Positions 10,959 to 21,050 of a stretch of DNA of 64,000 nt are shown one piece after another (the stretch's first letter is position 1; each line of letters opens with the position of its first letter). The position numbers and the translations under genes were made by a program. The notes beneath the pieces are model-generated. The model did no database searches, was not told where the DNA came from, and was given only the letters and a program-made list of their open reading frames with translations. The DNA lies in the NCBI GenBank assembly GCA_047967505.1, contig CM106539.1. The stretch is one strand, 5' to 3'. The stretch comes from Dipteris shenzhenensis (lineage: Eukaryota; Polypodiophyta; Polypodiopsida; Gleicheniales).

Positions 10959-12074
10959 CTCAAGAGGAGCTTGTATGGACTCAAGCAGGCGCCAAGAGAA
11001 TGGTACAAGAAATTTGATGCCTTCATGCAGTCCCAAGGGTATCATAGGTGTGAGACCGATCATTGCTTGTACACCAAACGGGCAAAGGATGACAGTTTGA
11101 TGCTACTCATTCTATATGTGGATGACATGCTGATTGCCAGTAAATCTCAGCAGAAGATTAGTGCTTTGAAGAAACAACTGCATAAGTCTTTTGACATGAA
11201 AGACTTGGGTGATGCAAACCATATTCTTGGCATGCGGATTATTCGTGACATGTCTAAGGGACTTTTGTTTCTGTCACAGAAGGAGTACATTGACAAAGTA
11301 CTGCAGAGGTTTAAAATGGAGGGGGGTAAGTCTATTAGTACCCCGTTGCCTCCACATTTAAAACTCAGCAGTAAGGACAGCCCCAGATCAGATGATGATA
11401 AGGCTGAAATGGTCAAGGTTCCGTATGCATCTGCAGTTGGTTCTTTGATGTATGCCATGGTTGCCACTCGTCTGGATATTGCTTTTGCGGTGGGAGTCAT
11501 CAGCAGGTATATGGCAAATCCAGGCAAGCGGCACTGGGAAGCAGTGAAAGGTGTCTTGAGGTATCTCAAGGGTACCAAAGACTTGTGCATATGCTATGGT
11601 AGGCAGGATGCATTGGTGCATGGTTTTACAGATTCAGACTATGCAGGGAATGCAGATAACCAGAAGTCTACTACCGGTTATATTTTCACATTTACAGGAG
11701 GTGCTATATCATGGGTGTCTCGGTTGCAGAAATGCGTTGCACTGTCAACCACTGAAGCTGAATATGTTGCAGCCACTGAGGCTTGCAAGGAAGCAATATG
11801 GCTTACTCGGCTGGTGGGAGATTTGGGCATTACAGGAGATATGCCAGTTTTGCATTGTGATAGTCAGAGTGCTATCATGTTGGTAAAGAATCCGGTCTTT
11901 CATCAAAAGACCAAGCACATAGATGTGAAATACCATTTCATCAGGGAGGTACTGAAAGACAAGCGACTTGAGCTTGTGAAGGTGCATACTGATGATAATC
12001 CTACAGATTTGCTCACTAAGAGCTTGCCTACAGAGCGGTTTGCACATTGCCGCCACATCATGGGATTAGGATGA
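10959..12074 (+). pseudogene. Copia RT C-terminal half and RNase H
   Basis: This frame holds the remainder of RT and RNase H: KLKRSLYGLKQAPREWYKKF, the catalytic YVDDMLIAS, MKDLGDANHILGMRI, then RNase H blocks FTDSDYAGNADNQKSTTGY, LSTTEAEYVAATEAC, HCDSQSAIMLVKNP and KTKHIDVKYHF. It ends ERFAHCRHIMGLG at a TGA (12072-12074), a normal Copia terminus. Catalytic residues are preserved. Only the upstream 13 bp duplication separates it from the rest of pol, so the damage looks recent. Confidence 0.94.
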
Positions 12075-12161
12075 GACCATTCTTATTTTATGGTCTTGTA
12101 TACAGTAACTGTATATTGCTGTAACTTTTATTCTTTTCTCCCCTTTAGGCACATTGGCCTT

Positions 12162-12172
12162 TAGGTGGGAGG
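12162..12172 (+). promoter_or_regulatory. Polypurine tract of Copia element
   Basis: TAGGTGGGAGG lies directly before the 3' LTR, in the position where plus-strand DNA synthesis is primed. Confidence 0.85.
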
Positions 12173-12173
12173 T

Positions 12174-12380
12174 TGTTGGGGTAAAGGCACATTGCCGCCC
12201 TTTTGTTAAAGATATGACACCTATGACTGTCTTAAGACAGTCATGGGGTGAAAGCCTAATCCTAATAAAACCTATGAGTTTGTGGTGTGGCTCAACACTT
12301 CACACCCACACTTTTGTGTCTCCCTCTCTCTCTCTCTCTCTCTCTCTCCTTGGTTCCACTCCCTCACTCATTCCCTCTCA
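12174..12380 (+). repeat. 3' LTR of Copia element
   Basis: 207 bp, TGTTGG...CTCTCA. The difference in length from the 5' LTR comes mainly from a longer CT run (12326-12348). Confidence 0.95.
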
Positions 12381-12385
12381 AGTAC
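12381..12385. repeat. Target-site duplication, right (AGTAC)
   Basis: AGTAC follows the CTCTCA end of the 3' LTR and matches 6692-6696. Confidence 0.92.
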
Positions 12386-13358
12386 TTCAGTTCGTTGCAT
12401 GGCTCTTTGGTCTTGCATGGCACTCCTAATTCGCCAGAACACAAGAGTTGGTTGCATGGCTCCATAGAGCATTTTCATTCTACTATTTGCATGGACTTTC
12501 AGAGATTTTCGCTCCGGTTGAATAGCACAACAAGACGGTGGAACAAAAGAAGGCTCTAGAGATCATGGAAGATGGAGGAAAGTTGGACCTTTGGATGGTC
12601 CTAGTGCCTAGCATTCCGCGAGCGTATGGCTTTTGGTTTTCGATGAGAGTTTTCTTGATGGCTGCAACTTCCAAGACTATGCAGCTACTATTTACATCAA
12701 ATAGTCATCTGACGGCATGGCGGTCTTTGCTTGTACTTGTGTGCGTCTTTGTAAGGTTGCGAAGAGCTATTGCAAAACACCATCTATGCTCTCTAGGCTT
12801 TCCAGGTATGCAAGAGATGAGCACGGCACGCGATTTATCTATAGGTGTTGATGCTTCTTTTAATTCGCCAGCAATTCAAGTATTTCGGAGGTCTTAATCT
12901 CGAGTTGTACTTCAATTGCTTCGCAGGATTCTTCAACCAAAAATTTGAGCATGTGTCTTTGTGAGGTTGCGAAGAGGCGGTGCGAAACATAATCTACATT
13001 TTGCAACAGATATGCACGAGACAAGCAGGGCACATGACACATGTATAGGTGTTGATGGTTGTATCGATTTGCCAACGTTTGTGCACGCAATTTCAAGTGT
13101 ATCGGAGGTCTTCATCTTGGGTTGTACTTCAATTGATTTGTGGGAGTCTCTAAGCAGTACTTTGGCCGGTTGGTCTTTCAAACATACTTCAATTGAGTCC
13201 TCGGGAGTGTTGAAGTGGTACTTTGCATTTGTCTTTGCAACGTTGTATATAAATGCGACCATAGTGTCCACGTTTATCATCGTTTTCTTGTTTACGCATT
13301 CCTCCTCCTCACTCAGATTACCTTGAGTCAATTGTCAGATCCCTTCATTCTACTCGCA
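12386..13358. other. Non-coding block with a diverged direct repeat, LTR-like
   Basis: No convincing gene. Two diverged copies of about 200 bp lie at 12740-12930 and 12950-13150. Shared words are TCTTTGT.AGGTTGCGAAGAG, TATAGGTGTTGATG, TTCGGAGGTCTT-like and GTTGTACTTCAATTG. A TATA-like TTGTATATAAATG is at 13243-13255, and a CT-rich stretch leads to an ATG at 13359. The layout resembles a retrotransposon LTR or a promoter followed by a gag-like start, but no paired LTR or PBS was found. Confidence 0.4.
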
Positions 13359-14020
13359 ATGGCCTCTGAGTCACATCTCCCTGCCGAGTCAATGGACAGT
13401 CAGAGCATGAAGTTTAAGAAAGGTATCAATTGGATTCACGAATTCAGGGCAGAGGCATAATGATCTTGCGGTGGAGAAAGAGGTGGAACTTCGATTGTTT
13501 CTTCGGAAGGAAGAAGAATCATATGAATAGAGGGAGAAGATACCTTTGATCAGTGCATGGCACTGCAAGTCATGAGTGTCAAGTTGATCTAGAACGAGAT
13601 GTTCACAATGTGGGAACTCGAGAGGGGGCTGTCCAGACCTCAGCTTTTCCAGAGGAGCTTGATGAAGGCCTGTTATGGATGTTTATAATAACATGGGATT
13701 TGACTTTAGGAGAAGAGAAGAGACGAGTTTGGAGGTCTATGCTTCTTGTGGAAGAACAGGAGAGGGGTCGACTGAAAGCTGATTTGAATAAGACTTATTT
13801 GCTGCTTAAAGTTCTTCGTAAGCTTTGTTGTGTTTGTGGCCTAGATTTTTGGATATCTACAAGCCATCGTTGGGGGATTTCAACGTCTGGCCAATCGAAT
13901 AGTTCAGGAATACTATGATCAGAATGAGGGTCTAAGACAGTCTGCATGGTTTTGCCATGCAAAGCTGAGTGCAATGGGTGTGGCATGTGCTTATTAACTA
14001 CGAATGCAAACTCTTGTGAG
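13359..14020 (+). pseudogene. Unidentified decayed coding region
   Basis: From ATG 13359 a short frame gives MASESHLPAESMDSQSMKF and FKKGINWIHEFRAEA before a stop. Coding-like text continues in shifting frames: EVELRLFLRKEEESYE, then FQRLANRIVQEYYDQNEGL (about 13880-13935) and AWFCHAKLSAMGVACAY. The pattern is that of an old protein gene broken by indels, perhaps gag of an LTR element given the LTR-like block upstream. I do not recognise the family. Confidence 0.35.
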
Positions 14021-14217
14021 GACAGCCAAGTGCATACTGCCAGGCATCATATTCAACCCGTGTGTTTGACAATGGAATTTGATACAGTTATTTATATACG
14101 GGTCATGTTTTGAAAGAGCAGAGTTAGGATAAAATCCTGCATAAACAGTTACTCTAGCCAGTGAGCTAGATACTAATCCTAATGTCGCATCTTCTAGAGT
14201 AGTATGCCTTGTATCAA

Positions 14218-14583
14218 CTGATTATCCTTTTGTCCGTCTTCAATGGAGACTATGTCTTCACTAAAATAGATGTGAGTGGTAGCAGAGAAAGATAATATTT
14301 TTGAGATTTCATACAAGTCATTGGCTTTGACTCTATGCAAAGTCCACTTTGATCCCCTAGAAGATGTCTCAGGGAGACTGATACTATGGCATGGTGTGAT
14401 GTAAGATCACCAAAACGAACTGCCTCCTTTTCGTCAGTAGTAGTCACGACATTTTCTCCTTCCATTTTGATTTAGATACTTCCATCTTTAAGTGGGTGTG
14501 CATTGTGTTATTCTTACTAATCCTTCCTTCTCTCAATGCAATCTAGTACTCCTTTTGCGGCCTCCTACCTTTCATTTCCTATA
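14218..14583 (+). repeat. Second copy of the Helitron upstream segment, inverted relative to the first
   Basis: This 366 bp is clearly homologous to the reverse complement of 44575-44935. Shared words include TGTCTTCACTAAAATAGATG, GATCACCAAAACGAA, TTTTTCGTCAGTAGTAGTCA, TACTAATCCTTCCTTCTCTC and CAATCTAGTACTCCTTTTG. Flanks on both sides differ. The segment lies just upstream of, and overlaps the start of, the Helitron Rep frame in the other copy. The remainder of the Helitron is not found here. Confidence 0.85.
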
Positions 14584-14704
14584 TGCACTTTTACAGAAGT
14601 ACAATTCATTCACACATTCTTAAACCCAAAGCCCGTCCAAGTATGCTGAAATGGAATGAAATTTTGTCAACTATTTTGACAAAGTTGAATGACCACTAAC
14701 TCAA

Positions 14705-15560
14705 CCAGACGCTCTGATACCCTAAACCCTAATCCTTAAACCCTAAACCCTAAACATAAAACCCCTAAACCCTAACCCCTAAACCCTACACCCTAAACCC
14801 TAAACCCTAAAAACCTAAACCTTAAACCCTAAACCCTAAAACCCTAAACACCAAACCCTCAACCCTCAACCCTAAAACCTAACACCCTAAACTTTAAACC
14901 CGACATTCGAAACCCGAAAACCTGAATCATGAACCCTAACCCTTAACCCCTAAACCCTAAACCCTAAACCGATTTACAGGTGAGTGGAACCCTAAATGGT
15001 AAACCCTAAACCTCTAACCTTGAACCCCGAACCCTAAACCCTAAGACCCTAAAACCCAAAACCCCTAACATGAAACCCTAAGCCCTAAACCCTAATAACT
15101 AACCCCTGAACCTTGAACCCTAACCCCTAAACCCTAAACCGATTTACAGGTGAGTGGAACCCTAAACGATAAGCCCTAAACCCCTAACCCTGAACCCTAA
15201 ACCCAAAACCCTAAAACCCTAAAACCTCAAAACTAAAAACCCTAAAATCCCTAACCTAAAAACCAAAACCCTAACTCCTAAACCCTAACTCTAACCCTAA
15301 CTCCTAAACCCTAATCCCTAAACCCGAACCCTAAAACCCTCAACCCTCAACTCTCAACCCTCAACCCTAAACCTGAAACTCGAACCCCTCAACCCTAAAA
15401 CCCTCAACCCTCAACCCTGATCCTTGAACCATAACCCTGAACCCTAACTCCTAACCCCTAAACCCTAAACCCCTCAACCCTAAACCAGTTTGCAGGCAAG
15501 TAAACCCTAGATCCTAAAAATCGATAAACCCTAAAACCCAAAACCGAGGCAAAATCGACC
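14705..15560 (+). repeat. Interstitial telomeric repeat array (CCCTAAA)
   Basis: About 855 bp of degenerate CCCTAAA, the plant-type telomere repeat read on the C-rich strand, with many variants (CCCTAAAA, CCCTGAA, CCCTCAA). Embedded in it is a non-telomeric word, CGATTTACAGGTGAGTGG, at 14970 and 15140, and a diverged form CAGTTTGCAGGCAAGT near 15486. These lie about 170 and 2x173 bp apart, so the array has a higher-order period. The right end abuts the 3' part of a Gypsy gag. Confidence 0.93.
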
Positions 15561-15800
15561 CTGGCCCTAGGTTCTGTGGGTTCCGGCATTGAGGCGTGCC
15601 ATGATTTCCCATCTTTTGGCAATGGTGGCAATAGGTGGGATTTCTTGCCCACAATTCAGGGCATTTGGAATTGGAATGGTTTTGCCTGCATACAATGGCA
15701 CACTAGACAAGTTCCCTTTGAGAGTAGAGGTGAGGGTTGATGGACCTCCACATCCTGCCCCTAAGTTCATTTGTTGGGCAACCTAGCTCTTCTACCGTCA
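15561..15800 (-). pseudogene. Gypsy gag C-terminus: nucleocapsid zinc knuckle
   Basis: The minus strand encodes CRQNHSNSKC then NPTYCHHCQKMGNHGTPQC (about 15690-15595). The second has knuckle-like spacing CX2CX5HX4C, one residue longer than the usual CX2CX4HX4C. This is the RNA-binding end of a Gypsy Gag. Protease, RT and integrase should follow but are missing, because telomeric repeats begin within about 40 bp. Confidence 0.7.
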
Positions 15801-16420
15801 TATCCGAAATTAGATTCTTTTGCTCGTTGGGCCCCTTGGCCTTTGGCTCGCTACTTGACTGAGATATAACTGATGGGATGGACATGGATACACCATCTAG
15901 GAGCACAACTCAAATGAAGTTGGGTCATTCGAAAGCAAACTATCATGCAATCTTTTGCTCTTGATGCCTAGTGTGAATCCAGGTAACAATTGCGTGTCAC
16001 TCAATTTCTCATGCGGTTCGAACCGAGAATTCAAATGTTTGATCTTTGCGATATAATCTCAAAGACTTTCTCCTTTGCTTTAGCTGACATTGTAGAGTTG
16101 CATGATCGGGCTCCACTTGGCTCCATGTGGGACAAAGCCTATCACAAAAGCTTTCTTTAGACTGGCGAAGCTAACCGTCTCCGTAGGTCCTAGCGCTCAG
16201 AACCATTGACCTGCTTTGGAATCCAAAGTGAGCCTGAACGCGCTCACCTTGGTGAGGTCATCGACGTCACTAAATGTGTCGCATACTTGCTCAAATTGTT
16301 CAAGGTGTTGGATAGGGGCACCTTCCTATAAACTTTCGAATCAGCTTTGCGATGTTTTGGGGTCTAACCTAGGATTCCTATGTATAATTGTTGATCATGC
16401 ACAGCTTCTTCCCTTCCTAA
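15800..16420 (-). pseudogene. Gypsy gag, capsid (retrotransposon gag) domain
   Basis: Minus-strand coding blocks with a few stops: FRLTLDSKAGQWF, ETVSFASLKKAFVIGFVPHG, YNVS, KGESL, DYIAKIKHLNSRFEPHEKLS and TLGIKSKRLHDSLL. This is the standard retrotransposon gag domain, with the tryptophan of AxQWF and the YDxxQ-type region. Gag forms the virus-like particle. The stops within GQWF-ALG and NVS-SKGESL indicate decay. Confidence 0.78.
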
Positions 16421-16423
16421 AGC

Positions 16424-16770
16424 TTATGCACCCCTCCCGAGAGCTTTTACCACTCTGATAAGTTCGTGAGAACCGTGTGGGGGTAGGGGGTACGAAGGAT
16501 GGGGTGGGTAGTAGCTTGCGTAAGGGTCATAATAATCTCTTGGTTCCATATTCCTGGGATGTCCATATCCTACGGGTGGTACGTAGCCTACAGGGGGTCT
16601 TGTTGGGGCAGTCGGCATTGGTGGAGGCTCTGAGGTGTGTCTTGGTCGTCGTCCGAGTTTGTCCAAATTTGGATCTTCAGGAGGTGGGGCTCCAGGTCTC
16701 ACTTGTGGTTGGATGTCTGCGGGATTCGTAGTTGTGGCCACAGGCACTGTGGGGGGGTTGTCTAGGTTTT
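16424..16770 (-). pseudogene. Gypsy gag N-terminal Pro/Tyr-rich region
   Basis: An open minus-strand frame of about 107 residues begins MPVATTTNPADIQPQ and continues with PTRPPVGYVPPVGYGHPRN and YASYYPPHPSYPLPPHGSHE. Low-complexity, disordered sequence like this often precedes the capsid domain in plant Gypsy Gags. It lies directly upstream, in transcription order, of the gag domain at 15800-16420 and joins the duplicated region to its right. Confidence 0.6.
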
Positions 16771-18142
16771 GGTTCTATAGAGTTCAATTGGAGGTGGTGG
16801 CTAGATCTCCTTCTCGTCCCTATGGATGGATCGCAATGTTGGGTGGGAATGAGGTTCGTACCTCTAGGATTTCTCCCACAGTTGGCTCTGGGTTTGTGGC
16901 TTCATATTGGAGTTGGTTCCTTGGAGTCCTGACTGGCTTGAACGTATTGACCTACAGGGTACTAGTTGCATTGGTAACACATCCCGTCTCCTTGATCTCC
17001 TAAATGGTATTGAGGGGGTACGTATGCCGTCCATGTACTCGAGTGTGACCCTGCCATATTGTGATGGGGCATGGATGCCTCAAGCTATTGGGCATAGTAT
17101 GGGTCCCCTTGAGTTGCACCAAACAAGAATTGTGTCAAGGTGTAGGTCCCATAGGTTCCTCGGCCTTGTGCATGCCCTTGTTGGTCTGTATATTTTGGTT
17201 GCAGCCCTCCCTTGCCTAATGTGCCTCGCTAGCTTCTTGGTCTCTCTGGAGGGCGTTGAGGTAGGCAGGGTCTTCTCTACGAGTGGTAGATTCTATGGGG
17301 TCTAGCCTAACCATGAAAGTATTGACAAATTCAAGCGGTGTGGTAGGTGTAGTGTTGGCCCTGGTCCCATTTCTTCGTGAAGCCATCCCGAATATATTCG
17401 TGACTCAACCAAAGATGCCTGTGGATGACAACAATGTGGGTGATGCAGGTACTGTGGGAGTCCTCTCACGCTCTTGTGTAGGCTCCATGTGGATCTCGAC
17501 TGAGATCCTCATGATAATTCAGGTCTAGTTTTTTTTGTGTTGTCTGACTATTCGAACTTAGGCAATTTTATCGCCGTATAAAATGTTAGAAAATTTGCCA
17601 GAGCTTCGACGCAAAATGAGTTCCTTGTGGGAAACTCGGCTAACACTCGCATGAAGTCACAAGGGATCCCGAGCTGGTTGGAATATGGTTCCCGAGTGCA
17701 ATTTTAGTGTTTTTTATGAAGATTTTATGATTCAAGTCAGGTTGGGGATCTGTCGAGATCCGTGCATGGAACTGCGATATCCGTACGTGGAACTAAGCGC
17801 GTGGAAGTGATGAGATCCACACGTGTAATTGGAAGATCTGTGCGTGGAACTATTGAGATCCACGCGTGGAAGTGACGAGATCCACGCATGGAAGTGTCGA
17901 GATTCGCGCGTGTAACTGACGAGAACTATCGAGATCCGTGCGTGAAAGTGTCGAGATCCTCACGTGGAACACAAAAATCAAGGTTTGAGGGGGCGACTCA
18001 AGGAAATAAATGCCCTTAAATACAAAAAATATCCGTTCTCAACCACTCACCAATATCCATACGTGGAACTGGTGAAATCTGCGTGTGGAGCTTGGGCCTG
18101 AGATCTACGCATGGTTTTTTGAGGTCTGCGCGTAGAGGTTCT
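16771..18142 (-). repeat. 1.37 kb tandem duplication, unit 1
   Basis: Unit 1 starts GGTTCTATAGAGTTCAATTGG and is followed by a near-identical unit at 18143. On the minus strand it carries Gly/Pro-rich gag-like coding text (VPPQYHLGDQGDGMCYQC) and then non-coding DNA with a 20-22 bp minisatellite (17745-17965 and 18055-18135). It is probably the 5' part of the same Gypsy element. Open plus-strand frames here (16635-17305) are shadows of that reading. Confidence 0.85.
17745..17965. repeat. Minisatellite with CCACGCGTGG palindromic core, array 1
   Basis: About ten degenerate units of 20-22 bp, consensus near GAGATCCACGCGTGGAAGTG. The core CCACGCGTGG is self-complementary and is preserved in approximate form in most units. 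Confidence 0.88.
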
Positions 18143-19505
18143 GGTTCTATAGAGTTCAGTTGGAGGTGGTGGCCGGATCTCCTTCTCGTCCCTATGGATG
18201 GATCGCAATGTTGGGTGGAAATGAGGTTCGTATCTCTAAGATTTCTCCCACGGTTGGCTCTGGGTTTGTGGCTTCATATTGGAGTTGGTTCCTTGGAGTC
18301 CTGACTGGCCTGAACGTATTGACCTGCAGGGTACTGGTTGCATTGGTAACACATCCCTTCTCCTTGATCTCCTAAATGGTATTGAGGGGGTACATATGCC
18401 GTCCATGTACTCGAGTGTGACCCTACCATATTGTGATGGGGCATGGATGCCTCAAGCTATTGGGCATAGTATGGGTCCCCTTGAGTTGCACCAAACAAGG
18501 GTTGTGTCAAGGTGTAGGTCCCATAGGTTCCTCGACCTTGTGCATGCCCTTGTTGGTCTGTATATTTTGGTTGCAGCCCTCCCTTGCCTAATGTGCCTCG
18601 CTAGCTTCTTGGTCTCTCTAGAGGGCGTTGAGGTAGGCAGGGTCTTCTCTACGAGTGGTAGATTCTATGGGGTCTAGCCTAACCATGAAAGTATTGACAA
18701 ATTCAAGCGGTGTGGTAGGTGTAGTGTTGGCCCTGGTCCCACTTCTTCGTGAAGCCATCCCAAATATATTCGTGACTCAGCCAAAGATGCCTGTGGATGA
18801 CGACAATGTGGGTGATGCAAGTACTATGGGAGTCCTCTCAGGCTCTTGTGTAGGCTCCATGTGGATCTCGACTGAGATCCTCATGATAATTCAGGTCTGG
18901 TTTTTTTTGTGTTCTCCGACTATTCGAACTAAGGCAATTTTGTCGTCGTATAAAATGTTAAAAATTTTGCTAGAGCTTCAACGCAAAATGAATTCCTTGT
19001 GGGAAACTCGGCTAACACTCGTGTGAAGTCACAAGGGATCCCAAGCTGGACAGGTTGGAATATGGTTCCCGAGTGCAATTTTAGTGTTTTTTATGAAGAT
19101 TTTATGATTCAGGTCAGGTTGGGGATCTGTCGAGATCCATGCATGGAATTGCGATATCCGTGCGTGGAACTAAGCACATGGAAGTGATGAGATCCACACG
19201 TGTAATTGGAAGATCTGCGCGTGGAACTATTGAGATCCACGCGTGGAAGTGACAAGATCCGCGCATGGAAGTGTCGAGATCCGCACGTGTAACTGACGAG
19301 AACTATCGAGATCCGTGCGTGGAAGTGTCGAAATCCTCGCGTGGAACACAAAAATCGAGGTTTGAGGGGGTGACTCGAGGAAATAAATGCCCTTAAATAC
19401 AAAAAATAAACCACTCACCAAGATCCATACGTGGAACTGGAGAGATCTGCGTGTGGAGCTTGGGCCTGAGATCTATGCATGGTTCTTTGAGGTCTGTGCG
19501 TAGAA
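18143..19505 (-). repeat. 1.37 kb tandem duplication, unit 2
   Basis: Repeats 16771-18142 with an offset of 1372 bp and a few per cent divergence. It carries a 9 bp insertion near 19048 (GGACAGGTT region) and an approximately 13 bp deletion near 19408. It ends in ...TCTGTGCGTAGA near 19505, the point at which unit 1 returns to GGTTCT. Confidence 0.88.
19125..19350. repeat. Minisatellite with CCACGCGTGG core, array 2
   Basis: This is the counterpart of array 1 inside duplication unit 2, with the same unit order and some private substitutions. Shorter runs of the same unit occur at 18055-18135 and 19425-19545. Confidence 0.88.
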
Positions 19506-19545
19506 CTGTGAGATCCACGCACGGATCTAGAGATTCCCTGAGATC

Positions 19546-20239
19546 CCTCAGTTTTTACCGCAAGACTGATTTGGTCCTTTTTCTTTTTTGGTGTCTTTCT
19601 TTGACTGTGATGTGCTAGGGTGTTTGTGGGGTGCTTGATCTACCTATCTAATAAGAAAAACAACTAACTAATTGTTTGGACATTTTTTATATTGGTAGCA
19701 TGAGCATGGTGAAGGGGGAAGGGTGAACAAGAGACGTAACAACAACAAGAGGGGAAACGCAAACATACACACAGTACAAGACACAAGGGAGGAGGAAAGT
19801 GGGGAGCTTATATTTCTTGCAACTCAGAATGAAGACCACAGTCAAAAGACTTGGCCCCTTTTCCAAGGGAGGTCCAACCCTAATTCCCCTACTAGACCTA
19901 ATTCTCCCAAATGGCCAAAACAGGTCCAAATCAAATTCTCATTGAAAAGCGACCTCTTCCTAGTAGTACTGGAAACAATATACAAGGCTCATATATTTTC
20001 CTCACTCTTTCAATTAAATGGATTCCGCTATTTACAAAGAATGATGCTATTCCGCATATTTACATGGAATAGGTCAAAAGTGTGGTGAGACCCACTGTTA
20101 GCCCATTTATGGGTTAACACCTTATTAGGTTGTGCATGAGAATCCTTGGATTTCAAATCCACCAACTCAATGCGAAGCTTGTCAATGATCTTAACCAAGT
20201 TCGGAATCGAAGAGACATCAATGGGGGGGAGAAGATACA
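19546..20239. other. No recognised feature
   Basis: A and T runs and short frames only. A plus-strand frame at 19723-20088 has no family resemblance that I can see. Confidence 0.4.
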
Positions 20240-21050
20240 TACTAGGGAGGAGAAAGAGAATGAAGAGAGAGAGGAGGAGGAGGAAAAGCTTTTGCCAAAG
20301 AAGGTCCACATCGAGCTATTGAGACGTTCGATACATAGAGAGAAGGGGAAGGAGGCACAAATATCCATTCATCGGATGACCTATCAAACTTCACTACAAT
20401 TGCCTTTGCACACTCCATGGTCTTCAGGTCCTTCCATTTCAACTTGAGATGGAACTCATCCGTTGCACTAAACATCATATGGCTCAGCATATATTGAGTT
20501 ATTCCGACATTGAACCCCTCATTACCTAGTTGCAATTAGGCAATCTAGGAGCACGGTTGCTCAATCCACATATCGATGCGCCATCTCCCCTTCTTGCCGA
20601 GTTCTTGCCTCAACTCTACAACAAATAGGCGTACATTCCCGAGCTCCTCACCTTTGCTTAAGTACTCGGCCAATGCTGCAGTCAATAGTGGCCAACTCTG
20701 TCAAATAGCTTATGTTTGCTTCTCATACCAAACCTTTGCATGACCTTCCAAAAATGTGGTAAGAACCAAGTTCCAATACATTAGCCCCAAGGAAATCGGC
20801 TCTACGGAGAGATAGGACTCAGATAACACAAGCTTCTCTGCAGGGATTATGCAACATATATAGAGAATGAAGCCCCAATCCATTGGAGTCTTCCATCCAT
20901 TAAAAAAGAAGACCTCTTGCACACAAGGAGATGCAACAAATAATTGTACAAGTGCACAAGAAGAATCAAAGGAGAATGCACCCCAATAAATATAGAGTCT
21001 CTCACACATGTATAGCTAGGCACTTGTTGCCCAGCTTTCTTCATCCTTCT
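20240..21050 (-). pseudogene. Unidentified decayed coding region
   Basis: The minus strand has coding-like blocks in alternating frames, including NVRLFVVELRQELGKKGRW with RIDMWIEQPC, MLSHMMFSATDEFHLKLKW and AKAIVVKFDRSSDEW. Upstream lie FVDLLQRLEPSRVCTWCKF and FFLELPTDLQ. Their order and amphipathic character suggest one old protein gene broken by stops and indels. I do not recognise a domain. A retroelement gag or a plant-specific transposon protein would fit the context, without direct support. Confidence 0.3.

Larger units (their letters stand above)
6697..12380 (+). mobile_element. Full-span Ty1/Copia retrotransposon, 5.68 kb
   Basis: Both LTRs, PBS, PPT and a 5 bp target-site duplication are present, so the borders are certain. 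The LTRs (202 and 207 bp) start TGTTGG and end CTCTCA. By eye they differ by about seven substitutions plus small indels, including CT-repeat length, which suggests moderate age. The order gag, protease, integrase, RT, RNase H is that of Copia. The coding region is interrupted by an internal deletion near 10600 and a 13 bp duplication near 10946, so this copy is not autonomous. Its 1.6 kb leader is unusually long and structured. Confidence 0.96.

Noticed and set aside
12386-13358. Gypsy LTR assignment
   Set aside because: TATA-like sequence and a following ATG fit, but without a second LTR or a PBS the call cannot be supported.
14705-15560. True chromosome end
   Set aside because: Recognisable non-telomeric sequence continues on both sides, and the repeats are degenerate and interrupted.
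16635-19187. Plus-strand frames of 120-130 codons, duplicated
   Set aside because: The minus strand gives gag-like text with a recognisable gag domain downstream. The plus-strand frames look like shadows and are repeated only because the DNA is duplicated.
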